NCBI GenBank assembly: GCA_049999765.1
Contig: JBNGIQ010009485.1
Coordinates: 21,188-59,149, forward strand
Length of the DNA: 37,962 bases
Reading direction: 5' to 3'
Source: Phaeoceros laevis
Lineage: Eukaryota; Anthocerotophyta; Anthocerotopsida; Notothyladales
The position numbers and the translations under genes were made by a program. The notes beneath the pieces were generated by a model. It saw only the letters and a list, made by a program, of their open reading frames with translations. It was not told where the DNA came from and made no database searches. The number at the start of each line of letters is the position of its first letter. Positions within the stretch are counted from its first letter, which is position 1. Below are positions 16,346 through 25,621 of this stretch, in pieces.

Positions 16346-19300
16346 ATGGCGTCTCCTGGAGAAGCTGCCAGCAAGAGCTCCAACAAGAGGAGTCTTTCGC
16401 GCGAATTGGTGGCGGCCTCTCTCGCCAAACCTCCCGATGATACTTCTCAGCGCAATGCAGCAGGAGGACGCAATTGTGCCCTGGAAGGAGCTCCTGCCCT
16501 GGCACTGGGTGCGCGGAGCAAGAGGTCTGCTGAAGATGAAATGCGGAAGTACCTGGCGGACTTCGAAGAGCTGCTCCAAGACAGGGAAGCAGCAAAACAA
16601 TTGCCAGAGGAGAAGCCTCCCGCAGGCTGTGAGCACAAGACTGAGCTGCGGGACGACACTGGAGAGGTGTGCGTGCGCTGCTGCTTAGTGATTAGGAGCT
16701 TTTCTGACATGCCATTGGAGTTTGAGCACCGTATTCGGAAGCGGAGGTTGGTTGCTGAGGAGACGTGGGTCGGAGACTCCAGCGGTGATGAAGGAGGCGA
16801 TGGCAATTTGGGGGATGTGCACGACGTGGAGGCCAACTGTGGGGACAAGGTAGAGGCGGTTGCGGTTGCAGGGCGCGGATTAGACACAATTTCGGAGCTG
16901 GCCGAGGGAATGCACCCCCACCAGAGGCACGGCTTCCACTTCCTGTGGCGAAACTTGGGAGGGAATGCTGCATTTGGGCAGGAAGCAGGAGGCTGCATTC
17001 TGGCGCACTCGCCGGGGTCCGGGAAGACGTTTTTGGTCATCTGCTTTCTGAAGAGCTATTTCCAGTTGCACCCAAATTCCCGGCCTCTGATTGTGGCACC
17101 CAAGTCCATGCTTCGCATTTGGGAGAGGGAATTCCGGAAGTGGAAGGTGGGTATTCCATGCTACACTCTGAGCTTGAAGGACAAGGCTAGCGCGGAGTTT
17201 AAGCAGAAGTTCCTGGGCCAGCCTGGACGTCACGTGAACAGGTACGCAGTGTTGCAGAAGTGGAAGCGGACACCGAGTGTGCTGGCTGTCAATTACGAGA
17301 GCCTGCTGAAGCTGGTGGATGACACAGCAGTTCTCAAGGGTCTGGCCAGGGAGAACAGGAATCTGCTTATTAACAGGACGGATGTGCTGATTCTGGACGA
17401 GGGCCACAACATCCGAAACAAGGGCATTAAGCGGCGAGCCATCCTTCAGTTCAGGACAAAGCTTCGGATCTTGCTGTCGGGCACCCTGTTTCAGAATAAT
17501 GTCGAAGAGCTACGCAACCTTTGTTACGTTGTCAGGCCGGATTGCCTGGGAGGAGGCTGTGGGAAGCAGGAGAAGACCGAGGTGATTCACACCGTTTCAG
17601 ATGATGATGATGATGATGAAGGTAGATACGGGTATGGTAGTACATGGTCCTTGAAAGAGCCTCCCAGAGACGACAAGCTGATGGAAAAGACCTTTGATCG
17701 AAGGTGCAAGGAGATGTTCCCGTGTCTGTTCAAGAAGGATGCCTCTGTCAGAAGGCAGGGGAAGGACGACGAGATCAGGAGGTGGCAGAAACTAACCGAT
17801 CCGTTTGTGGATTATTTCGATGGAAAGGAGCTCCTGAAATCGCTCCCGTCCTTCTACGAGTATGTCTTTTTGGTCAATCCAAACCAGAAGCAGAGGGAAA
17901 TCTTAGACAGGTACCAACAGCAGGGAAGGCCAGCAAGTGACCTGGAAGCTCACATGAAGATTGGAAATATCTGCATTCATCCGATTCTTCACCAAAATCT
18001 GGATGGCGATGAGCGGCGTGAAGCGTATGGGAAGGCCAACCCGGAGGATGGAGTCAAAACCGACATCATCATGAAGCTGGTGGGCCAGTTTGTCAAGCTT
18101 CAGGAAAGAGTGCTCATATTCTGTTTGCAGGTCGAGCCCTTGTTCCTTCTCAAGAGCATGATGGAGAGGCAATTCGGTTGGGCCATGATGAGGGAAATTG
18201 TGATGGTTCATGGAAAAATGGACTCAGAAGACCGGCTCATGCACATGGACTGCTTCAACCATGTCGGCAACCAAGTGAAGGTCATGCTAGCTTCCACCAA
18301 AGCATGCGGTGAAGGTGTCAGCTTGGTGGGAGCATCGCGGGTGATCCATTTGGGGGTTGAGTGGAACCCATCTGTGAACAAGCAAGCTAACTGCAGAGCC
18401 TACCGGTGGGAACAGAAGAGGGATGTCCATGTCTACCGTCTGCTGGCGAGGGATACCATCGAGGAGGACAGGTATGATGCAGCTATCTCGAAATACCAGC
18501 TGGGCAAGAAGATTCTGGTTCCTGCAAATGAGAGGAGAAGGGCAGCAGGGGCGGCACGAAGGGAGCAATCAGTCGTCCGTGGCGAGCTCGATGACTCTGT
18601 ACTGGAGAGGCTAACTAGCAGGGATAAGACACGGAGCATTTCGCAGATCCTGAAAAGATTGGAGGAGCCTACCGGAGACTCTGTTGAGCACCAGGTCATA
18701 TACAGCGTTCCCCAACTAGAGGACAGAGCTGAGCGTGGCAAGAAGAGAAAGCCTGTAAAAGACACAGCTGAGCACCAGGTCATATGCAGTGTTCCTCAAC
18801 TTGAAGACAGAGCTGACAAGAAGAGGATGCATGTAAAAGACAGAGCTGAGCACCAGGTTATACACAAGGTCATATGCAGTGTTCCTCAACTAGAAGACAG
18901 AGCTGACAAGAAGAGGATGCATGTAAAAGACAGAGCTGAGCACCAGGTTATACACAGTGGTCCCCAACTAGAAGACAGAGCTGAGGGTGACAAGAAAAGC
19001 AAGCCTGTAGAAGACACAGCTGAGCGTAACAAGAGGAGGAAGGCTGCAGTTCACAACAGCAGCCAGCAGAAAGTCCCTCGGCCCCGTGGACGGCCACGGA
19101 AGGAGCGGGCACCACAAGAAGATCGTGCCACCTTTCAGCTGAGAAGAGTACAGGTCCCCAGGGATGTGATGCACCAAGGAAGATGGTTTCGTGGTCTTGA
19201 CTCGAAAAGAATTGTGACGAACGTGCCCACGTACGTGCCAGTATACGCCCAAGCATACGCGCAAGCATATGCTCCAACATACGCCCCGACATACGTGCCC

Positions 19301-19492
19301 AAGTGGACGGCACCAAGGCCAAGGCCAAGGCCAGCTTCTCAGGCGGTGATCCGCTTGGAGAGAATATCGAGCGAGTCCAGCAAGTACAGCGAGTCCAGTC
19401 AGGATGATGAGTCGAGTGAGTCCAGTTCAACAACCAGTAGTGATGAGTCTGCAGTTCGACGGGTTGGTGCCACGGTACGTTATTCAGGTTAG
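16346..19492 (+). CDS. CLASSY/DRD1-like SNF2 chromatin remodeler, copy 2
   Basis: This is an intact, intronless frame of 1048 residues from ATG 16346 (context gacATGG); the open frame extends only to a GTG further up. It is a close paralogue of the 8337-11201 gene. Shared elements are the DEMRKYLADFEELLQDR block, CxH...CxxC (~94), Walker A SPGSGKT (~221), DEGH (~350), SGTLFQNNVEEL, RVLIFCLQVEPL (~587) and ASRVIHLGVEWNPS leading into QANCRAYRWEQKR. The C-terminal third differs. Residues ~778-892 hold about four tandem units built on EHQVI-SVPQLEDRA, an AT-hook (GRPRK) follows near 912, then Tyr-Ala-Pro repeats (~960-985) and a Ser-rich tail. The SUMO-interaction-like motif of copy 1 is absent; the matching place reads QAVIRLERISSE. 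Role in RNA-directed DNA methylation is inferred from the family. Confidence 0.88.
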   Translation: MASPGEAASKSSNKRSLSRELVAASLAKPPDDTSQRNAAGGRNCALEGAPALALGARSKRSAEDEMRKYLADFEELLQDREAAKQLPEEKPPAGCEHKTELRDDTGEVCVRCCLVIRSFSDMPLEFEHRIRKRRLVAEETWVGDSSGDEGGDGNLGDVHDVEANCGDKVEAVAVAGRGLDTISELAEGMHPHQRHGFHFLWRNLGGNAAFGQEAGGCILAHSPGSGKTFLVICFLKSYFQLHPNSRPLIVAPKSMLRIWEREFRKWKVGIPCYTLSLKDKASAEFKQKFLGQPGRHVNRYAVLQKWKRTPSVLAVNYESLLKLVDDTAVLKGLARENRNLLINRTDVLILDEGHNIRNKGIKRRAILQFRTKLRILLSGTLFQNNVEELRNLCYVVRPDCLGGGCGKQEKTEVIHTVSDDDDDDEGRYGYGSTWSLKEPPRDDKLMEKTFDRRCKEMFPCLFKKDASVRRQGKDDEIRRWQKLTDPFVDYFDGKELLKSLPSFYEYVFLVNPNQKQREILDRYQQQGRPASDLEAHMKIGNICIHPILHQNLDGDERREAYGKANPEDGVKTDIIMKLVGQFVKLQERVLIFCLQVEPLFLLKSMMERQFGWAMMREIVMVHGKMDSEDRLMHMDCFNHVGNQVKVMLASTKACGEGVSLVGASRVIHLGVEWNPSVNKQANCRAYRWEQKRDVHVYRLLARDTIEEDRYDAAISKYQLGKKILVPANERRRAAGAARREQSVVRGELDDSVLERLTSRDKTRSISQILKRLEEPTGDSVEHQVIYSVPQLEDRAERGKKRKPVKDTAEHQVICSVPQLEDRADKKRMHVKDRAEHQVIHKVICSVPQLEDRADKKRMHVKDRAEHQVIHSGPQLEDRAEGDKKSKPVEDTAERNKRRKAAVHNSSQQKVPRPRGRPRKERAPQEDRATFQLRRVQVPRDVMHQGRWFRGLDSKRIVTNVPTYVPVYAQAYAQAYAPTYAPTYVPKWTAPRPRPRPASQAVIRLERISSESSKYSESSQDDESSESSSTTSSDESAVRRVGATVRYSG
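18680..19025 (+). repeat. In-frame tandem repeats inside SNF2 copy 2
   Basis: Units of roughly 80-100 bp encode variations of EHQVICSVPQLEDRADKKR-VKD. Two adjacent units (around 18800-18950) are nearly identical in DNA, including ctagaagacagagctgac. SNF2 copy 1 has a single diverged unit here (EHQVIYSVLEED). All length changes preserve the frame. Confidence 0.85.
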
Positions 19493-19514
19493 CTTCACGA
19501 ACATGTGATCCGAC

Positions 19515-20847
19515 TTGGGCCGTGTTCTCTGTGACCTTGCCAGTAAGGTGTGGATTACCTATTTGCAAGGATTCTTGGAGCGCTTACTGTGGGAGCATCG
19601 AAAGTGCACGCAAGGTGTTCAGCAAACTGCCTTCAAAAGATGTGGTGCTATGGATTTCCATGATTTCAGGGTATGTGGACGGTGTGTTGGGGGAGGAGGT
19701 CATTCAACTCTTCCATCAAATGCAACAGGAAGGCATGGTCCAGACAGAGCATCATTTCTGAGTGCCCTGAAGGCGTGTTCAGCCGCAGGAACACTGGAAC
19801 AACGCATGCTGCTCCAGTCTGTGATCGAGCAAAGTTGCTTCCAGTCAGATTTGTTATTAGCAAGACACTTGTTGACAAGTATGCAAAGTGTGGCAGCATA
19901 CGGAACGCACAGAAATTGTTCGGAAAACTGATTAGAAGAGACCAATCATGTCTAATGGAGCACAATGATGGGGGCTTATGCTGAACAGGGGTACCATGAC
20001 AAGGCTCTCAATGTTTCCAGCAGCTGCAGCAGGAGGAAGGCATCCATCCGAACAAGGTTAAAGCTCTGCTTAGCACTCTTAAAGCTTGCACAAGCATGGC
20101 AGCTCTTGTAGAGGGCAGGTTACTTCATGTGCTTGTCCTCAATTTCGGCTTCGAATTAGCTGTATTGTTGAGAGCAGCCTTATTGACGTGTATGTAAAAT
20201 GAATGGGTCTCGAGGATGCACGCAGAGTGTTTGATAGCTTGCCAGCAAAAGATCTGGTCTGCTGGACAGCTTTATATAAATTGCAGGCAATGCTCAATAT
20301 GGTTGTGAGCAGGAAGCCCTACAACTTTTCCTGGAAGTGCAACAAGAAGGGCTGCATCCAAATACGGCTACATTTGTCAGCGTTGAAAGCTTGTTGCAAT
20401 ATTGCTGCCTAAGAGCAGGGAAGGCTGATCCATGCTGACATCGTAGAAAGTGCATCGAGTCGGACATCATCACTTTTCTGTCAAGCTGTTTGCCTGCAGC
20501 TGTGCTGGAATGGTGGATGAAGTTCAGTGCTATGTCACAAGAGTTTGCCATCCACCCAGAACCTGACCGCTACGCATGGGTCAACCTTCTTTGCCTTCCT
20601 CTCCACCTATGCTGTGGTGGATGTCCTGAGTGGGTACATGCCCAACTCCATGGGAATGTCCAGCTGGGGGAGCGTTTGTTCAAATCTAGGCAGACGGACT
20701 CAGCCCTCCGCTATCCAGGATTTCCGCAGAAGACGGCCAATCGGATGAAAGTGCAGAAATGACTACTAAGTTAGTTTGAAAAAGAAAGAACCAGGCTGCA
20801 CCTGGATAGAGCTGGGAAATGAATCGCACAATTTCGTGGTGGAAGGC
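19515..20847 (+). pseudogene. PLS-class PPR protein pseudogene
   Basis: Pentatricopeptide motifs appear in changing frames. Near 19590-19750 is SARKVFSKLPSKDVVLW-SMI followed by EEVIQLFHQMQQEGM; near 19760 LSALKACSAAGTLEQ; near 19870 LVDKYAKCGSIRNAQKLFGK; near 20203 MGLEDARRVFDSLPAKDLVCW; near 20380 LSALKACCNIAA. Near 20530 an E-type stretch, EFAIHPEPDRYAWVNLL, occurs, and near 20787 an E+ motif, GCTWIELGNESHNFVVEGKH. Several frameshifts and stops break the chain, so this is a decayed gene. The functional family binds organelle RNA and directs C-to-U editing. No DYW deaminase domain is visible after 20847. Confidence 0.8.
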
Positions 20848-20859
20848 AAGCACTAGCCT

Positions 20860-22255
20860 TACAGGAAGTGGTTGTAACTCGGGACAAACTTTTGGGGCTA
20901 TTAACCATTTTTGGACGAGGATGCTTAAAAGCACCTAGAAAGTTTCATTGCCCTTGTCGTTTCATACACGCTGGATTGCCCTTGTCCCCATTAAGCCCGG
21001 CCACCGCTAAGTACATAACTAACTCACCCAAAACCCCCCTGCAGGAAGTGGAACATCTTGGAACATCTGGCATAAGTAGCTGCCCTGTACGCTAAGCAAG
21101 TCAGGTCCGAGTACTTAGAAAATTTGACCTTAGATAGCTGCGCATTTTAGAAGGATGTGATGTAGAGAGTGAAACAGGCAAGCTGTAATTTTTTCCTCCT
21201 ATAAAGCGGTGCTATTTTTCACAAAAAAAAACTCACCAAAAACCTGGGCTACAAACTGGGTGAGTTAAAATCTAACTTCACATTAACCATAGGTTATCAT
21301 TTCCAGGTACTTTCTGGATGACCAATAGTGGTCTAATTATGAAATAAGTTATATGAGTGAGTTCTTCTCATATTAAGGAGTCCAATGGTATCATTTTTAA
21401 GAATTTTTAAAATTATTATCGTGTCCTAAGTGGAAAGAAACTTAACCCATGCTTCAACTAACTAAAATTAGTCAGCTCGTCCAAAAAGGGTTAAGAGGAA
21501 TCAGCCACGGGCTTACAGAACATCAAGTCGCGTACTCTACTTTCCTTTTGAAATTGGTTGATGCATTAACTAATTTAAGTCCATGTGCAGGGCCTAGTCT
21601 AGTGCTTTCTGTGGACATATTGAGCACCACGGGACCATGTTGGCCAAGTATCTTTTTTTGATAAGTTCACAAACTTATCTTAGGAGTTGAGAAACTTAGC
21701 ACAAGCATTTATTATTTATCAGTCCGAAATTCCGAATAGATTGAGGTGCTTACCCAAGGACATAGCATATAGGCAAATTTGCGATTGAGGTGCTTACCCA
21801 AGGACACAGCACAATGGGAAATTTATAATTACGACCAGATTTGCTCCATATGGCCAACCATATATCTAATAATACCTCTAACATAATGTGACGATCTATA
21901 TCAATTTTATTTCTATGTCATGATTGAATTAATATCTTCAATTTATATACTTTAGTATCAATTCTTTTTACATTTATATATCTTACTATCAATTTTTCTA
22001 GTTCATAATGACCATTTTTCTTCCAACCTATCATTAACTTTAAGATTAGGCTTCTCTACCATGAACACAACTTATCATTTGGACAATACTATGTGTTTCC
22101 TCTTGGTTCTCATTTGTGGTCTCTCGCAATCGATTTTCTAAATTATGGGGAACATGATGCATCACAAGGCGAAAACCTTCCATTTTCCACCTTCCTTCAA
22201 AAACCTTCCAGTTGCTACACATAAGATGTCCAAATAGAGCCTCCTCTTTGCTTAG
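20860..22255. other. AT-rich region without a supported gene
   Basis: The base composition drops sharply in GC from about 21100. A tandem pair of 44 bp lies at 21739. No coding frame is convincing. The 3' end of the DUF26-type gene starts at the right edge. Confidence 0.5.
21739..21815. repeat. Tandem repeat with 44-bp period
   Basis: The block gattgaggtgcttacccaag recurs at 21739 and 21783, followed by gaca-agca in both. Confidence 0.85.
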
Positions 22256-22843
22256 CTAGTTAACAAAATAAGTGGCAATATGAAGTCTACATCGCAACAA
22301 TGTAATGTGCATATCGCTTGGCCGTTTACATTCAAGTCTCGGCGGAGACTCAACATAGTTAGCTATAATATAGTGAATGCACGCGCTACACTGCTCCGGT
22401 CCCATCATAGTTGGTTCGTGATACGTACACTGTGCTGCGAAATGAAGTTGAGCAGGTTCTCCAGGGTTTCCAGATCCAGCAACTTCTCCAAATCCTGCTG
22501 CTCCCCAATCCTTTGAGAAATCTTGAGGGTACATTTCGGCTGCTTTTCTTGCAGCTGCTCTGTAGATCTCTTGGTATGAAGCAGGAAGGTCTGGACCGAG
22601 GCAAATTTGCATATCAAATTGTGTGGCTGGAGGACCTGTATAAGGAGGACCCGTGGGTGGTGGATATTGACCCGGATAGGGATATCCTGGTTGTCCTGGT
22701 TGTGGATATCCCGGTTGCCATGGTTGTGGATATCCCGGTTGCCCCGGTTGTGGTTGCTCTTCATATTGTGCTTCAACATGACCAATCAAATTAGCAACAA
22801 AAAACATAACAAAGAAGTAAGCAATCATTGTCACTCCTTTCAT
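22256..22843 (-). CDS. Secreted Pro-rich protein with Gnk2/DUF26-like domain
   Basis: This intact 195-residue, single-exon frame starts with a signal peptide (MKGVTMIAYFFVMFFVANL...GHVEA). Residues 26-74 form a Pro/Gly/Gln/Tyr-rich linker of tandem QPGYP-type units. The rest (about 75-195) has six cysteines, the number in ginkbilobin-2. Spacing is C, then AAQC-x12-CSAC, then LEC, ending LLRCRLHIATYF, which matches the usual C-lRYe-y-F ending of DUF26 domains. The canonical C-x8-C-x2-C is here C-x12-C-x2-C. Family members are apoplastic, and some bind mannose or have antifungal activity. No kinase or membrane segment follows, so it belongs to the secreted single-domain type. Function is inferred from family. 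Confidence 0.75.
   Translation of the reverse strand: MKGVTMIAYFFVMFFVANLIGHVEAQYEEQPQPGQPGYPQPWQPGYPQPGQPGYPYPGQYPPPTGPPYTGPPATQFDMQICLGPDLPASYQEIYRAAARKAAEMYPQDFSKDWGAAGFGEVAGSGNPGEPAQLHFAAQCTYHEPTMMGPEQCSACIHYIIANYVESPPRLECKRPSDMHITLLRCRLHIATYFVN
22680..22770 (-). repeat. Coding minisatellite in the Pro-rich linker
   Basis: Units of 24 bp containing ggatatcccggttg (plus strand) recur three to four times and encode QPGYPQPW/G steps in the DUF26-type protein. Confidence 0.8.
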
Positions 22844-24108
22844 TTTGAGGGATAACTAGTGGAATAGATTAAAATGTGAGACTCTCGAATATTTAATTGT
22901 GTGCTATAACTTGGTTGGTTCTTCATTTATAATGATTTTTTCTTATGGGTGAACAATTTGTTAAGTCAAAGTCATTTTGGATGAATCCTTATGGCTGCTC
23001 GAGAAATGCATTGAAATAGATACTTTGAGTAGTTGAAATAGATGCTTTCAATAATATCTAGCTCGAGAAATGCATTGGCACAAGTTATCTATCGGAGAGC
23101 TAAGTTGCTTTAATGTAATAAAATTCAAATCAATTTATAAGAGATGAATTTCATTCAAACCGGAGGGTTTTTCCATCTATCCAATGCAATAATAGTATGT
23201 CCAGGTTAACCTTTGATGATCCAAGAGACATATATGCTAGCTATAGGCATACTCTAGATTTGACTTAATTGAAAGCAATCGAAAAAATAAAACTTGCTTT
23301 GACAAGATGCTTAACTTGTAATGACATTTAGTCTGTTAGAAGTTAGTCTTTTTCAATCCAAATTTAATCAAGCAACTAAAAAAATAAAATTAGTTGGACT
23401 TGTGGTGCTTAGCTGGTGGTAGCATTTTCAAAAAGCTGTCTATCCGAGCTATCAAGTTCCAATATAATGGCTTACTTTTGAATACGAGGACAAGAAGGCA
23501 AAGTAAAGAGCCTCCAAGGAAGTACGTTGCCTTTGCTTGCTCACACCAACCACTTCAGCTTCTTAATCACTTCAAATTAAAAGTCGGCATAAAAGCAAGG
23601 TGTGTTATGATGTGAAAGTAAATCTTCAAATAATAAAGTGAGGGGCACTATACTGCAATTCATTCATTCAAAGTGATTACTTGATTCAACCAGGGAGACT
23701 TTGACTTGACCCGTAAAACTCGGTATTTGTACTCTTTTATATCGAGGTTACTTGTCATTGAACTTTTCATCTCAAGTATATTACCATGTTTTACCAATTT
23801 CACTTCTATTAAAGCTTCCATCTCGTCAAAAGATCATGAGATAAAGCAAAAAACTATCTTCAAGCCGTAACCTAGTCTCGAATAAACGACATGTGCTCGA
23901 GCTTTACAATTCCCTTTTTAAATCACAACTTGGAGGAACACATGCATGAAATCATGACATAGTCAAGTTTTAAAATGTGCTGATACCTCAAATCCTCTAT
24001 TTCCCATGCACTTTTTTGTTTTGGAAATGATTGTATAATGCTTTAACTGAAAGTTTTTACCACTTTTCGTTCACATGTTCAACTTTTGGTGTGCTGATTC
24101 ATTAGGTC
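22844..24108. other. AT-rich region without a supported gene
   Basis: Contains the promoter side of the DUF26-type gene and otherwise AT-rich DNA with no convincing coding frame. A short local duplication of gctcgagaaatgcattg occurs near 22997 and 23060. Confidence 0.45.
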
Positions 24109-24220
24109 TGTTGAATTAACTTGAGTGGCTTTGGATTGTGCCTTCAGCTGTACACACAAGTGGATGTTGAATTAACTTGAGTGGCTTTGGACTGTGCCTT
24201 CAGCTGTACACCCAAGTGGA
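24109..24220. repeat. Tandem pair of a 56-bp unit
   Basis: Units 24109-24164 and 24165-24220 begin tgttgaattaacttgagtgg and differ at about two or three positions. Confidence 0.9.
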
Positions 24221-24307
24221 TGGTGGCTGGGACTTCCTCAAGATGGACGGATATAGTGTTAAGTGGATGGCGGCTGGGACTTCCTCAAGATGGACGGATA
24301 TAGTGTT
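24214..24307. repeat. Tandem pair of a 47-bp unit
   Basis: Units beginning aagtggatgg at 24214 and 24261 are nearly identical and run to tagtgtt. The array overlaps the end of the 56-bp tandem pair, so two independent duplications abut. Confidence 0.9.
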
Positions 24308-24327
24308 GTTGTAGAAGCCCTCTTAAG

Positions 24328-24789
24328 TCAATTGCAACTACTAGTCAATTCATCTGTGGATGCTGCTTCAGAATTTGCAAGAACTTGTGATTTTCCATGA
24401 ATGCTTCTTGTTTGCCACCAAATGTTGCTCCTTCGAATTCTGCCAGCTTGCAGGCCTGCTCTGAACTTGTGGGCAAGAGAGAGGGGGGTTTTGTGGAGAG
24501 GGTTGAAGATGACGTCGAGGAGGTGCAATCCTCGGAAGAGGCCTGAGGACCCGGAGGCCAAACAAGCATCCTTGGTCTCCTGTGACGAAGCAGAGGAAGA
24601 TCTAGAGGCCAGCAGAGTTGGATATGCAGCTGCGCTCACTTGTGGCTGAGCAGCAGCGATGTGATGTGATGTAATAGTATTTGAGGAGGTTAGACGGTTC
24701 CATTGAGGACTCACTAGCCCTATGAAAAACCTTCTCCTGGTAGAGGAATTCCAAGGTTTTGAAGGTTTTTTAAGCACTTCCCTTAGCAC
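24328..24789 (-). CDS. Unrecognised ORF, weak support
   Basis: A 153-residue minus-strand frame is open here, and an overlapping minus-strand frame (24569-24345) reads a more protein-like CKLAEFEGATFGGKQEAFME. Neither has a domain I recognise. One may be an exon or a decayed gene piece. Composition is richer in GC than the surroundings, which is the main argument that something coding was here. Confidence 0.2.
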   Translation of the reverse strand: MLREVLKKPSKPWNSSTRRRFFIGLVSPQWNRLTSSNTITSHHIAAAQPQVSAAAYPTLLASRSSSASSQETKDACLASGSSGLFRGLHLLDVIFNPLHKTPLSLAHKFRAGLQAGRIRRSNIWWQTRSIHGKSQVLANSEAASTDELTSSCN

Positions 24790-25238
24790 CTCTATGCCAT
24801 CGGTAATACACTATTTCCTAAGTTCCTCTGAGTTAACTCATAGTCAGAGCTCTTGAAACCTCATCAAACAAGTTGAGAGCTTCTTGTAAACTTCTAATGT
24901 TGTCTCGCTTATTCACATAAAGTCTTACACTCATGCTTTTGCTATAACTCACATTCACACACTACCTAAGTAAGAAAGTATACCTACTCACATTCACACA
25001 CCATGCAAAACGGCTTTGTGATCTACACTAGAAACTTAACCTTCTCAATTATATGATTCAGAAATAAATGGATATAAAAATTCAGGTGATGCTATGATAT
25101 ATGTGAAAGTGAAGACTCAAATAGAAGTTGTTTTTCAATTAACTAGGGGCTAGTTAATCCCCCACTAACCCTCAATTAGAGAAAACTTGTGAATATTACA
25201 GAGTAACCATGTTGAAGTCCGACTATGTACTTACTTGT

Positions 25239-25294
25239 GAGTCTCATCATAATTACTCATGGTGTAGAGTCTCATCATAATTACTCATGGTGTA
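25239..25294. repeat. Tandem pair of a 28-bp unit
   Basis: Units 25239-25266 and 25267-25294 (starting gagtctcatcataatt) are identical. Confidence 0.9.
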
Positions 25295-25345
25295 GTCTAT
25301 TGTAATTAATATGATGAACATTATAGAAGAAAAATACTAAGATTG

Positions 25346-25355
25346 NNNNNNNNNN
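25346..25355. other. Assembly gap of 10 Ns flanked by an identical 42-bp sequence
   Basis: Bases 25304-25345 and 25356-25397 are identical and lie flush against each side of the N run. This is what an unmerged contig overlap looks like, so the true locus may lack one copy and the gap. Confidence 0.9.
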
Positions 25356-25414
25356 AATTAATATGATGAACATTATAGAAGAAAAATACTAAGATTGAAG
25401 GAAGTTTATTTGAA

Positions 25415-25621
25415 GTGTTTCATTGCAGCATCCAAGGACGCGTCACAATCATGGTCATGTCACAATCATGGTCACGGTCACACGGTTGCCGGGTGATAAT
25501 CTTGACATTGATTGCGGGTATAAGGACATTGATTGCGGGTCCAAAACGACCAAGATATGGTCGGAGTACAAGATATGGTCGGAGTAGAGACGTACTTTCC
25601 GAACCGACCAAAATATTCTAG
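25415..25621. repeat. Short direct repeats
   Basis: Tandem-like doublets occur in a row: cacaatcatggtca twice near 25445-25475, gacattgattgcgggt twice near 25503-25541, and agatatggtcggagtac or agta twice near 25552-25585. Three adjacent doublets in 150 bp mark a duplication-prone spot. Confidence 0.75.

Noticed and set aside
16447-17407. Minus-strand frames opposite SNF2 copy 2
   Set aside because: Antisense shadows of the helicase gene.
22411-22794. Plus-strand frame opposite the DUF26-type gene
   Set aside because: The minus strand has a signal peptide and six ordered cysteines; the plus-strand product is the complement of its repeats.
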